Assembly (NCBI GenBank): GCA_002726915.1
Contig: PBSY01000038.1
Coordinates: 119,808 to 183,807 of the forward strand
Length of the DNA: 64,000 bases
Reading direction: 5' to 3'
Source: Verrucomicrobiales bacterium
Lineage (GTDB): Bacteria > Verrucomicrobiota > Verrucomicrobiia > Verrucomicrobiales > DEV007
The position numbers and the translations under genes are program-made. Positions 15,405-24,903 of this stretch are shown here, one piece after another. The notes below the pieces were generated by a model. It was not told the origin of the DNA. It did not search any database and was given only the letters and a program-made list of their open reading frames with translations. The number at the start of each line of letters is the position of its first letter. The stretch's first letter is position 1.

Positions 15405-18400
15405 TTGAAGACCACGACCCCCAGTCAACTCATTCAGGTCACCGCGCTAACTCTGGCGATCGGTGCTTTAAGCACTTTGCTTTTTTCACAGGAAAATGCC
15501 GCGGACGAGAACCGGGACGAAGCGGTCGCTGCCAGCCCGTGGACGGAAGCAGATACAAAGCTCGCCAACCACTACATCCGATTGCTGCAGAAGAATCCTG
15601 AGTATGGCAACGTCCTTGAGCTGCTTTGGTCTCTTTATGAAAAGAAGAGCCAGACTGCGTTACTGCTCGACTATTTCCACTCAGCAGCGTCTCCAAACGA
15701 CAGCCCCTTAGCCGCAGTTCTCATCCACGCCCACCTCCTGCGCAAAAACGCAGACATCAAGACCGCACGCGAGGCCTACGACAGGGTCACTGATTTCGAT
15801 CCGGACAACATCCCGGCACTGCTCGCGCTCGCCGAAATTGCTGAACTCCAAAAACGCACCAACAAAGCGCTGTCGCTCTATACCCGCCTCGTTGAAAAGA
15901 TACCAGCCAAGACCAAAAATGGTCTTTCCATCCGTCTTCGAAAAGCCACGCTCCACCAACGACTTAATCAGCTAGACGCCGCAATTACGATCTGGAGAGA
16001 ACTGTTAAACGCCTACACGAACGAAACTACAGTGCGAACGGAAGTTGTCTCGCTGCTTCTTGAAGCCGGTGAGACGGATACTGCCATCCAAGTCCTCACT
16101 GAACTCGCAGCTTCTGCAGAGCCAAGACAAAAGCTCAACGCGTTCACTGAATTAAATCGCATCTACGAGTTTATCAGTAATTTCGACGGTGCGTCCGATT
16201 CCGGCCGCAACGCTTTAAAACTACTGCACTTCAAGAGTCCGGATTACGCAATCCTCTTTGAACGCTTGGTGCAAATCCATGAGCAGTTTGAACGACTGGA
16301 ACAGCTCGAAACCGAACTCACTGCAGGCGCAGCTACGGAAAATCCTAGTGAAAAGTCACTTCACGACCTCACAGCCTTTTACGAGTTGACCGCTGATCCT
16401 GTCAAAAAAGAACAAACCCTGCGACGACTCGTCTCAATCCTCCCCAACAACATCGATTACCGCCTTCGACTTGCCCGGGCCCAACTCCGCATCGATCGCT
16501 TCGAGGAAGCTGCCGAAACTCTCGATAGCGTTATCGCTGAATCCCTCCACCCGCCTCTCAATCTTATTCTTCTCAGGGTAGGAGTTTCCCTAAATGCAGA
16601 AGATAACCTCGAAGCAGAGACGATTCTTACCAACTACCTCGAGGCCAATCCTCCGGATGCGGAAAACCTCGCCATCGTTATTGAATTCGCTCGCAACAAC
16701 TATCTCGATAAACTCGTCGAACAACTCCTCAAATCTAACGCCGAAGAACCTGATGCTGGGCCGCCCGCGGAACTAGCCCGGTTCCTCACTGAACGAGGTC
16801 GGCCACTCCAAGCCGTCGACGTCTTGAACGACTACATCACCCGCGCAAGTGAAGCGGGACCAGAGAAAAAAAACCGTCTCGTCCAAGTTACCTCTACACT
16901 TCGTGACCTCGACCAAACTAAGGAAGCTCTTGAAACGATCGAGGCAGCTATCGCGCGCTCACCAAAAGAACTTTCTCTTAAAAAAACTCGCGCCGACGTC
17001 CTCATCGAAAGCGATCGTATTGAGGAAGCTATCGAGCAGCTTTGCAGCGTTTGGGACCAGTTGGAAACGCTTGAAGAGAAAACCGAGGTGGATCAGCGCC
17101 TTTTCAGCTTGCTGCGAGGCCACTTTTCAAATGAACCGGAGGCCGTTGAGGATAGGGGCATCCTTCGTGACGGAAACATCCAGAGCCTCGCCCAATATCG
17201 CAGACTAGCCATCGTCGCCAACAAAGCCTCACGGCCCGGTGATGAACCGCCGCCGGAAGAACTGATTCATTTCTACGAGATGATTAAAAAAACTGCAAAC
17301 ACCTCCCGGACACTGACTGACAGATACCGAGCGGCATGGTGGGCATTCAAACTCCAAGATAACCACGAATGCTACGCTCAACTCACTACAGCCAAGGAAG
17401 AGGCGGGTGGCCCCATCCTGAAGGTGGAACTCATGCTCCTGTCACTCGCAGAACTTAACGAACGAACCACCTTGATGGTCGATCACTTGACCACTCTGTC
17501 TGAGATCGATCCTTCCAACGCCAATGATTACCTGCAGCGTCGGGCTGCAATGCGATTTGAACTTGGCTATGAGGATGAAGCTATTCGCGAACTAAAGCGT
17601 CTCGCCGCACAGCCTGAAGCCGCCCTCACCACCCTAAGTACTCTCGCTAAGGTCTACTCCCAGCAGGGAAACTTTGGTAAACAGATTGAGGTTTGGCAAC
17701 AAGCTTACCGCCAGGCGAACTCATTCGAAAAGCGCCGCGTCATTAAGCAACTTTCTACAGTCTTGATAGAAAACGGACGCCCTGAGGAAGCCCTCGCGGC
17801 TCAGACCGATTTGCTAGAGCAAGAATCGGATACCATTCAACGGCGCAAACTCCTCGATAGCCAACTCAACCTCGCCCGAACTCACTTCCTGCTTGATCGG
17901 ATGCTAGGGCGCTTTCAAGGCCTGACACAACAATACCCTTTTGATCGTTTTTATCCAGAGGCGCTTGCGCGCGTTCAGCAAACCATGGGTGACACGGAGG
18001 GTGCTTTTGCTTCACTGAAGAAGGCCTACTACATGTCGAAAAACCATGACGGTCTTCTTAGTGAGCTCAGTAGTCTTGCAGATGATCTTGGTGACCTGAA
18101 ATCTGCGATTTACTATCGCCGTCAACTCCTCTCAAGGGGTGAAGGCGACCAACTTGAGGACTGGCAGACCCTGCTCTTAATGCTTGAAAAAGACCTGCGC
18201 GTCGACGAAGCCAACCTCCTTCGACGCCGCCTTGAAAATCGATTTGGCCGTGATCCAGGATTTCTCTCAGAATTGGCCGAACACTACGAGTTGGATGGAC
18301 GCCACGCCGACGCAGAGCGAGTTCTTGCCAAGATTGTTCAGTTGCGAGACTGGGATCTCCAAGCACGATTTAGGTTGGCCCTGATTCAATCCGAACGCGG

Positions 18401-21400
18401 CCATCAATCCGAAGCGCTCGCTCATTTTTTGAGTATCATCGACAACACCAATGAGGTGAATTACCCGAAGAGCTTTCTCGACTTTGCTCGTCCTCTAATT
18501 CGAGTAGACCGCCTCACCTCGGAGGATAAGAAAGATGCCGGTAATGAACTCCATTCATTCGTCTTCGCTATCGAAGAATTCCCCTACCTCGGTGGAAGTA
18601 TGCAAGACGACATTGCTGAAGCTCTGATCGAAAAGCATCGCGAGTATCAATACCTTCCTGCCAAACCTCTCTGGTTGAGGATTCGAGCCATCGAAGAAGC
18701 GGCTTCCCTTTCCGCACTCACAAATCAGGCAACCTCTTGGCTTGAACGCTGGGAAGTTAGCGAGCGACCCAACGTCGAAAAGCTTTGGGCTTATCGTTTC
18801 CTTAAAGGTAATCGCGAAGGTCTTAAGCGCTATACCCAACTGGTCGAAGAGCAACCAAAATCAGATGACTACATCCACCTCTTCAAGGAGGTTTATGCCC
18901 GGATACTTACCGGCGACGGCGACGCGATTCTTTTCTGGATTAACGACCCCAATGCCCGTGTCGGTCGTCATGATCGCGTCGCCTGCTTCTCAATGGCTGC
19001 CCTCATTCTTCTGACAGATCCCATCACAGGAGCCGAAGTGCCAGCCGAGTTTATCATTAGCATCCTTGAAGAAATGCCGCTACTCGACAAATTCGGCCCC
19101 TTCCTATTTGCCCAGTTGCGAGAGAAGGGATTTCACGACGAAGCCTTTAAGGTTGGAAGTCTAATCGTCGAGTCGATGAAGTCACCCGATGTTAGTTTTC
19201 TATTCTCACTTTCACAGGTAGCCGCTCAGACAGGCCATGTCCGCGCTCAAGTCAAAGCGCTCGACCTAACTCTTAAAGCCATGGATCCGGGAAATAGTAT
19301 TCGCTCTCGAGATCTCTTTCTCTCTGCGCTGACAGAGAGGCTTTCGTTGATGGATTCTGATCTAGAAAGACAGGAACTCGTGAATCGCCTTTTGCGCGGA
19401 GTAGCTTCATCTAAACCGACCGCCCTGGAGAACAACGAAGAAAAAACCCTTCTGATCCATATCGCCGCACGGCGATATGATAAGGCCATTGAAAAACTGG
19501 CGAGTATTGTCTCACGCCAAGTTGATTCAATACGGCCTCAGAACCCCAATCCGGACGATGTCCGCTACAACCAAATCCAAAGCTGGCAGGAGTTGGTTCA
19601 AGTCTTTCGCTACTATTCGGCTCGGATCCCACTCAATTTACGATACGGGGATCCACTCGTGAAAGCGATCAGCGCGGATGCCCTGGCGCTTCCCGTCGAT
19701 GACTCTGGAATTGCTCAATTCGAACATTTTGGGATCATGTGCGAAACGCTGCCGATGGAGTGGCTAAACGCCCCGGAGCGATCCGCTATTGCTCTCAATA
19801 TTGAAGGGCAGCTCGTCGATCCTGACAGCCGCTTCGAACTCGGAAAATTTCTTGAAACGCTTGGCTTTCATCGGGAGGCTGCTCTCGTTTACCAACTGGA
19901 GGTCAGTCGGCGTGGCAAGAGCTACGCCCCTATGCAGGGTCTCTTTGAGACTTGTAAAACCGCACTCCACCCCGCTCCTGCGCTCGATGTCATTCATCGC
20001 CTCGGCACAAGGGAGTACAACCCACCGCCCGGCCTTACGGCTGACTACATCGCTGAACAACACGCCCGCTTTCTAGCCATCGAGAGAAACTTCGAGCGAC
20101 TTGTAACGCTAAGCAGGAAGCCGACTGGAGCGGCTGGTGCCCCACCCATCGCCACAGAGTCTCACCTGCCATTCCAGCGAGCGCTGATTTGGGCCTACCA
20201 GCAAAGCGGAGAAGACGATGCTCTGATGACGCTCCTGACTCATCTTCGCAATACCGGAGAGATCGAGAGTCGCTATCTCCTCCTCGGGGCAGACCAGCTG
20301 CAGAAAAACAATCAACCGCACGCTGCGCTGGAATGGCTCAAGGAAATTCCAATGATGGGCAACGAACCCGAATTGGAGCGCAAAGCTATGATTCGGATGG
20401 CCGAACTCTATCGGCTTTCCGAAACGAAGGACCTTGACGCGCTTATTCAAGTCGCCCATGACAGCCATCAAAGTCAGCCTTTCTCCGTTGCCCTCAACTT
20501 TGCATTGGCCGCCCATAAAGCCGGAGCGACGGATGCAGCCCGGTCGCTCTTTTCACTGATTCGTCGCGGAACTTCCGATCGCAAAAATCGCTTTTCCACC
20601 TCCCTCTCGATTTTAATAACACAAGAACAATCAGGAACTCCTCTCGAGAGTATGCCCAGCCAATGGGAAGCCCTGTTCCATGATTTTGACTACGATGATA
20701 CTTCTGTAAACGATTCCGGTTTTCCTGAGTCGAATGCTTCCCACTTAGTTAGATGGATCGTCGAAATCGGAAAGCCGTCGGAAGCACTTGCCGAATTACT
20801 GGAAAACACTCCAGTTCCAGAAAAAACTGAATGGCTTCAACGGCTGATCATCGCATGGAACCGCAACAATCTAAAATCAGTGGCAGACGAAGTCCTCACG
20901 CAAACGAACCGGCGCGAACGCGAACATATTCTCACTACATTAACGGCTTTTGGTGATACTGGCATCGTTACCGCTAGGCAGTTCGTTAAAACATTGGCCT
21001 TTCCTGGATCTTACTACTTCCCGAACAATCCCAAGCAACAGGTCCTTTTCTTCCACCACATCGGCGATCGTCCCCGCCTGCTTGAAGTTCACCACCAATT
21101 GATGCAAGAAGCAGATTCTGACATTTTCCGGCAGACTGGACTCAGCACAGAATTCGCTACCTTAGTCTCGCGACGCGCGCTCCCTACTTTATTCCACGAC
21201 CTGGGCGAGACGGATTTAGCGGGCAGACTTTTCCGTCGCTACCACGACCAACTCAACTCCTACCGTTGGGATCACCGCCTCTTTCTCGAGGACTTCGCCA
21301 CCTATCTCATCACGACCCGGCAATTCGACGAAGCAGAAACCCTTCTCCACCGAATCTTCCAGAAGTCTCTCTCCGTTGACCTGCGCCTGCTCATGCAACT

Positions 21401-21545
21401 TTACGCTGAATGGGGCAAACTCGACTCATGGGAGGATCGGACAGTCGACCTACACTTGACCAGCGGGAGAGTATCCCTTCTGCGCGAGTGGCGGACTGCT
21501 CTTGCCCAAGGCCGCGAAATGGTGGAATATACGAACTCATGGTAA
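15405..21545 (+). CDS. Very large exported TPR-repeat protein
   Basis: A 2046-residue protein made almost wholly of degenerate tetratricopeptide repeats. The N-terminus (residues about 10-29, VTALTLAIGALSTLLFSQ) looks like a signal peptide or membrane anchor. TPR-like helices start near residue 90 (ALLALAEIAELQKRTNKALSLYTRLVEK) and recur to the end, with typical A-x-Y-x-R and P-x-x-x-x-A patterns. No catalytic domain is visible. Such proteins usually scaffold envelope complexes or help outer-membrane assembly; the role here is unknown. The only candidate start is TTG at 15405 without a Shine-Dalgarno. The stop overlaps the start of the next lipoprotein gene (ATGGTAA), suggesting translational coupling. 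Confidence 0.8.
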   Translation: MKTTTPSQLIQVTALTLAIGALSTLLFSQENAADENRDEAVAASPWTEADTKLANHYIRLLQKNPEYGNVLELLWSLYEKKSQTALLLDYFHSAASPNDSPLAAVLIHAHLLRKNADIKTAREAYDRVTDFDPDNIPALLALAEIAELQKRTNKALSLYTRLVEKIPAKTKNGLSIRLRKATLHQRLNQLDAAITIWRELLNAYTNETTVRTEVVSLLLEAGETDTAIQVLTELAASAEPRQKLNAFTELNRIYEFISNFDGASDSGRNALKLLHFKSPDYAILFERLVQIHEQFERLEQLETELTAGAATENPSEKSLHDLTAFYELTADPVKKEQTLRRLVSILPNNIDYRLRLARAQLRIDRFEEAAETLDSVIAESLHPPLNLILLRVGVSLNAEDNLEAETILTNYLEANPPDAENLAIVIEFARNNYLDKLVEQLLKSNAEEPDAGPPAELARFLTERGRPLQAVDVLNDYITRASEAGPEKKNRLVQVTSTLRDLDQTKEALETIEAAIARSPKELSLKKTRADVLIESDRIEEAIEQLCSVWDQLETLEEKTEVDQRLFSLLRGHFSNEPEAVEDRGILRDGNIQSLAQYRRLAIVANKASRPGDEPPPEELIHFYEMIKKTANTSRTLTDRYRAAWWAFKLQDNHECYAQLTTAKEEAGGPILKVELMLLSLAELNERTTLMVDHLTTLSEIDPSNANDYLQRRAAMRFELGYEDEAIRELKRLAAQPEAALTTLSTLAKVYSQQGNFGKQIEVWQQAYRQANSFEKRRVIKQLSTVLIENGRPEEALAAQTDLLEQESDTIQRRKLLDSQLNLARTHFLLDRMLGRFQGLTQQYPFDRFYPEALARVQQTMGDTEGAFASLKKAYYMSKNHDGLLSELSSLADDLGDLKSAIYYRRQLLSRGEGDQLEDWQTLLLMLEKDLRVDEANLLRRRLENRFGRDPGFLSELAEHYELDGRHADAERVLAKIVQLRDWDLQARFRLALIQSERGHQSEALAHFLSIIDNTNEVNYPKSFLDFARPLIRVDRLTSEDKKDAGNELHSFVFAIEEFPYLGGSMQDDIAEALIEKHREYQYLPAKPLWLRIRAIEEAASLSALTNQATSWLERWEVSERPNVEKLWAYRFLKGNREGLKRYTQLVEEQPKSDDYIHLFKEVYARILTGDGDAILFWINDPNARVGRHDRVACFSMAALILLTDPITGAEVPAEFIISILEEMPLLDKFGPFLFAQLREKGFHDEAFKVGSLIVESMKSPDVSFLFSLSQVAAQTGHVRAQVKALDLTLKAMDPGNSIRSRDLFLSALTERLSLMDSDLERQELVNRLLRGVASSKPTALENNEEKTLLIHIAARRYDKAIEKLASIVSRQVDSIRPQNPNPDDVRYNQIQSWQELVQVFRYYSARIPLNLRYGDPLVKAISADALALPVDDSGIAQFEHFGIMCETLPMEWLNAPERSAIALNIEGQLVDPDSRFELGKFLETLGFHREAALVYQLEVSRRGKSYAPMQGLFETCKTALHPAPALDVIHRLGTREYNPPPGLTADYIAEQHARFLAIERNFERLVTLSRKPTGAAGAPPIATESHLPFQRALIWAYQQSGEDDALMTLLTHLRNTGEIESRYLLLGADQLQKNNQPHAALEWLKEIPMMGNEPELERKAMIRMAELYRLSETKDLDALIQVAHDSHQSQPFSVALNFALAAHKAGATDAARSLFSLIRRGTSDRKNRFSTSLSILITQEQSGTPLESMPSQWEALFHDFDYDDTSVNDSGFPESNASHLVRWIVEIGKPSEALAELLENTPVPEKTEWLQRLIIAWNRNNLKSVADEVLTQTNRREREHILTTLTAFGDTGIVTARQFVKTLAFPGSYYFPNNPKQQVLFFHHIGDRPRLLEVHHQLMQEADSDIFRQTGLSTEFATLVSRRALPTLFHDLGETDLAGRLFRRYHDQLNSYRWDHRLFLEDFATYLITTRQFDEAETLLHRIFQKSLSVDLRLLMQLYAEWGKLDSWEDRTVDLHLTSGRVSLLREWRTALAQGREMVEYTNSW

Positions 21546-22234
21546 TTCTTCGTCAATCGCTGCTTCTTGGAGCGGCCGGGGTTTCGGTGCTGTTCTTTTG
21601 CCAGTGCCAAACTCAACGTAGCTACGGTGAAGTGCGAAGGGGTTCAATAACCTTCGATGAAAAGGCCTGGGGCGGCCAGAGCGGTAAGAGCGACGAAAGC
21701 GAAATCCGATCCAAGTTTGCCGAGCGAGGATACACCGTCGCCGATGACGGCACTCTCGTCGCTGATAAGCCCGACCTCTATGCCGGCAAAAAGGCCAAAG
21801 GACTTAATGGAATGTTCGGCACCAAACAAGCACGACTAGAGAAAAACAAAGCGGCTACCAAAGAATTCCGAACCCCGGAATACCTAAAACGCCAAAAATA
21901 TGCGGGCTACAGAGAATCCGATTATGGCAACACCAATGCTCGCGAAGGTAACTTTAACCGGTCTCGTGATAAAGCTTCTGTTCGCCTCTTTGGTAATCGG
22001 AAGAAAATAGATTCTTCCAGCCGGATAGGTGACCACAGCACCGGTTTTTATCGCGAAGGCAACCAAACCTATGCGACCAACCAAGACCGTAAAGGAGCCG
22101 CTGGCTTGCAAAATACAGCGGACGCGCAGGGATCACCCTTTAAGGCGGGTTATCAGGATACCGACCTCAGCTTTGACGACGTTAGACGAATGGTGGATCC
22201 CAGCGATTATGCTCGGGCAAAACGGCTCGAATAG
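21539..22234 (+). CDS. Small predicted lipoprotein coupled to the TPR gene
   Basis: I do not recognise a family. The 231-residue product begins with a hydrophobic signal (MVILRQSLLLGAAGVSVLFF) followed by CQC; Cys21 or Cys23 may be lipidated, although the lipobox is not canonical. The mature part is hydrophilic, rich in Lys, Arg, Gly and Asn, and low in complexity (GDHSTGFYREGNQTYATNQ), suggesting a flexible periplasmic protein. The ATG lies inside the last codons of the 2046-residue TPR gene, so the two proteins are probably made together and may interact. It ends 7 bases from the convergent barrel gene. Confidence 0.7.
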   Translation: MVILRQSLLLGAAGVSVLFFCQCQTQRSYGEVRRGSITFDEKAWGGQSGKSDESEIRSKFAERGYTVADDGTLVADKPDLYAGKKAKGLNGMFGTKQARLEKNKAATKEFRTPEYLKRQKYAGYRESDYGNTNAREGNFNRSRDKASVRLFGNRKKIDSSSRIGDHSTGFYREGNQTYATNQDRKGAAGLQNTADAQGSPFKAGYQDTDLSFDDVRRMVDPSDYARAKRLE

Positions 22235-22241
22235 GAAGCTA

Positions 22242-23198
22242 TCAAAATCTTAGCTTCACGCCGCCGGTAACGAAAACAGAGGTGTCGAGATCCCTTTCGA
22301 AGACATAGGGCGCCCCCTCAATGGAAATCTCCTGACCCATTTGAGCACCTCCGTCGACATAGGCCCACAAGGCACCGGACAAGCGCCGTTCCACACCAAG
22401 ACCTATTCTCATACTCTTGTAGTCGAGGTCAACATCATTGGAACCACCGGCCGGATCGGTAATATTCCAACCGGCTCCACTCAGAAAAACACGCCCCGCA
22501 ATAAACCAGTCACGATTAGGCGCATAGGCCACCTCAGCTCTTGGGAAGGTAAGAGCGATGGACCACTGAGGATCCGGCTCAAAGATAAAACCAACAGCAG
22601 GAAGGAGGCGGGGTTCTCCCAAGTCACGAGAGTAATACCCTCCGAATGCGATTCGCGCTTTTTCATTCCATTGATAGGACAATAAAGCGAGGGTTGTGAG
22701 AATGAAGTCATCGGATCCGACATTGTCAAAATCGGAGTACCACCCCGGTTGGAGGCGAATCCAAAGTTTCCAACGAGAATTCAAATCGGCCCAAAAGTTA
22801 AATGGAACATCCAAACGATGGAGATCAAAATCCATATTAGCCAGTGGTGCCGGGGCCCCAGTGAAGTTCAGTTGATTGTAGCGATACTGGATGCCCGCAG
22901 TAAGCCTGATTTTGTCAGTTTCAAATACCGGGACATTGGTCCGGACGCCAGTTTCCCACTGAGACAAAGAACCAATCGCGCTGGAAAAATCAGCGTCGGA
23001 CGCCCAAGAAATATAGCCACCTGCAACTGCGTATCTTGGGATAAACCTTTCCTCGGTGCGCAACTTGTCTCCGTCACCCCCATCATTGGAGTAAGCAATA
23101 GGATCTCCCGCTTGGACAATAAATCCGAAAGCGAATAGGAAAGCTGAAAATAAAAGGGACCCATTTATAGGGGTCCTCGAAGATATTGAATACAACAT
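22242..23198 (-). CDS. DUF6268-type outer-membrane beta-barrel protein
   Basis: A 318-residue exported protein. The N-terminus (SRTPINGSLLFSAFLFAFGF) is a signal peptide. The body shows alternating polar and aromatic residues typical of transmembrane beta strands (TAGIQYRYNQLNF, SRWKLWIRLQPGWYSDF, ARIAFGGYYSRDLG). The segment LLPAVGFIFEPDPQWSIALTFPRAEV matches the DUF6268 family as I know it. The C-terminus ends in GGVKLRF, with the terminal Phe used as a BAM recognition signal. Substrate or function is unknown; family members are annotated only as outer-membrane barrels. An alternative call is a generic porin-like protein. Confidence 0.75.
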   Translation of the reverse strand: MLYSISSRTPINGSLLFSAFLFAFGFIVQAGDPIAYSNDGGDGDKLRTEERFIPRYAVAGGYISWASDADFSSAIGSLSQWETGVRTNVPVFETDKIRLTAGIQYRYNQLNFTGAPAPLANMDFDLHRLDVPFNFWADLNSRWKLWIRLQPGWYSDFDNVGSDDFILTTLALLSYQWNEKARIAFGGYYSRDLGEPRLLPAVGFIFEPDPQWSIALTFPRAEVAYAPNRDWFIAGRVFLSGAGWNITDPAGGSNDVDLDYKSMRIGLGVERRLSGALWAYVDGGAQMGQEISIEGAPYVFERDLDTSVFVTGGVKLRF

Positions 23199-23226
23199 TG
23201 GGGCAAGTGTCTTGAGTCAAACTACC

Positions 23227-24336
23227 TCAGTAAGTCTCGACAGGCGAACGCTTTCCGTCTTCGACAGAGAGAATCTTTGCCCGCTCCTCTCCCAACGTGG
23301 CAACGCGGAGGTCCCAGATCTGAGCATTGATCTCTTGAAACCGTTCAAGCGACCATTCATACGGTGACTTCATTTTTTTCTTGGCCGCTTCAATCCTGAC
23401 AAGCGCATCATGGAGAACAGGATCCGGTAAGGTCTCTATCACCTTTGCCGCGGCTTCCACTAATTCAACTCTGTGACAGATCATAGCAAGATCATTACCG
23501 GCTTCAATACAGGCCTGGATAGTTTCATCAAAAGTCACCTCATTGAGGACAGCTCCCATGTCGAGGTCATCAGTCATGACCAACCTGTCGTAGCCCAGCT
23601 GATTTCTAAGGAACTGGGTGATAATATTTTTTGATAACGAAGCAGGCCAGCGGGGGCGGTCGGCGTCCCAACAGGGATAGTGAGAATGGCAGGCCATAAC
23701 ACTGTCCAAATCAGGCAACAGAGCACGGAAAGGCTTCAGTTCGTCAGCTTCCATCTCTTCCAGTGTCTTATTGATCACGGGCAACTCATGGTGCGGGTCA
23801 ACTTCCGCCGAGGCGTAGCCGGGAAAATGCTTACCGCAGGAAAGCACCCCTTCCCTTCGCATGCCCAAGTTGAACAGCGTAGCATTCTGGATCACCTCCT
23901 CAGCGGTAGTTCCGTAGCAGCGTCCTTTAAGTGAGTTATCTGCCTCGTCATCAAAGGAAATATCCAACACAGGGCAAAGATCGAGGTTGAAACCGAACGT
24001 CCGTAAAATCTGACCGGTCAGTTGACCATGTTTTTCAATAAGATCGAGATCGCCCTTATCCCGCAACTGCTGAGCATTCGGCGGCTCACTTCCAATGAGA
24101 CGAATGCGCGAGACTCGCCCACCTTCCTGATCAATCGTTATAAAGGGCTCGATATCACTGAGATCGCGGAGGTCATCAATTAACTTTCGCAACTGCTCTG
24201 GCGATTTAATATTGCGCCCAAACAAGATAAAGCCACCTGGCTGAAGCTTTTTAAAACAGGCAGCAGTTTCGGAGTTGAGTTCCGTTCCGGGAACTCCGGT
24301 AAGTAACAGTTGACCCAAAGGCGCGCGCTCATACAT
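23227..24336 (-). CDS. Glycoside hydrolase family 3, NagZ-like beta-N-acetylhexosaminidase
   Basis: A 369-residue GH3 enzyme. Motifs: PFITIDQEGGRVSRI (residues 65-79), GKHFPGYASAEVDPHHELP (168-186) with the acid/base His-Asp arrangement of bacterial NagZ-type enzymes, and VMTDDLDMGAV (253-263) holding the Asp nucleophile. No signal peptide is visible, so it likely acts in the cytoplasm, removing GlcNAc from muropeptides during peptidoglycan recycling. The 369-residue length fits NagZ. Its start codon shares the CATG at 24334-24337 with a possible upstream start on the plus strand, so the promoter region is very short or overlaps the neighbour. Confidence 0.88.
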   Translation of the reverse strand: MYERAPLGQLLLTGVPGTELNSETAACFKKLQPGGFILFGRNIKSPEQLRKLIDDLRDLSDIEPFITIDQEGGRVSRIRLIGSEPPNAQQLRDKGDLDLIEKHGQLTGQILRTFGFNLDLCPVLDISFDDEADNSLKGRCYGTTAEEVIQNATLFNLGMRREGVLSCGKHFPGYASAEVDPHHELPVINKTLEEMEADELKPFRALLPDLDSVMACHSHYPCWDADRPRWPASLSKNIITQFLRNQLGYDRLVMTDDLDMGAVLNEVTFDETIQACIEAGNDLAMICHRVELVEAAAKVIETLPDPVLHDALVRIEAAKKKMKSPYEWSLERFQEINAQIWDLRVATLGEERAKILSVEDGKRSPVETY

Positions 24337-24439
24337 GGGAATCAGTAAAACGGAAACCTGGAGATCCTCAATGCTTTTTCGTTTTCGACGCCTTCTAAGA
24401 GCTCTCCCTTCTTATCTTTTATTAACCGGGAACTCTCGT

Positions 24440-24898
24440 ATGGTGACATTCATAAGCGCCGAGAACACACCTCCTGAAATGCCAGATAAAGATCCTGCTC
24501 CGCCTCCTGCGATTCCGCCAACTCCTCCCTCGAAAGTTCCTTTTACCACCCCTATGGATCCTTCTAAAAAGGAAAATGACTGGGCGATGATCACTCATCT
24601 TTCTGGTCTCTGCAGTGCCATCGGCATCCCTTCTTTTATCGGTCCGCTGATTTGCTGGCTGATCAAGAAAGATGAGTATCCAAAAGTGGATTTTGCCGGG
24701 AAAGAAGCTCTCAACTTCCAGCTGTCTATACTCATTGTTCAGCTGGTATCAATTCCCCTGACGTTCATTGTAGGGTTGGGATTCGTGACCTTCTCCATCG
24801 CCGCTATCGGCGGACTGGTCTACACTATTATTGCCGCGGTCTCAGCCAGCAAAGGTGAAGACTACGCCTACCCCTTCAACTTTCGAATGATCAAGTAA
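24440..24898 (+). CDS. DUF4870 domain membrane protein
   Basis: A 152-residue protein with a proline-rich cytoplasmic start (DPAPPPAIPPTPPSK) and the DUF4870 core: MITHLSGLCSAIGIPSFIGPLICWLIKKDE, then FAGKEALNFQLSI and a long double membrane segment, ending YPFNFRMIK. About three to four membrane helices are expected. The function of the family is unknown. The start is uncertain: ATG at 24440 was chosen, ATG at 24479 (MPDKDP) is equally reasonable, and an ATG at 24335 would overlap the GH3 start. It ends 5 bases before the convergent zwf gene. Confidence 0.78.
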   Translation: MVTFISAENTPPEMPDKDPAPPPAIPPTPPSKVPFTTPMDPSKKENDWAMITHLSGLCSAIGIPSFIGPLICWLIKKDEYPKVDFAGKEALNFQLSILIVQLVSIPLTFIVGLGFVTFSIAAIGGLVYTIIAAVSASKGEDYAYPFNFRMIK

Positions 24899-24903
24899 AG
24901 CAG

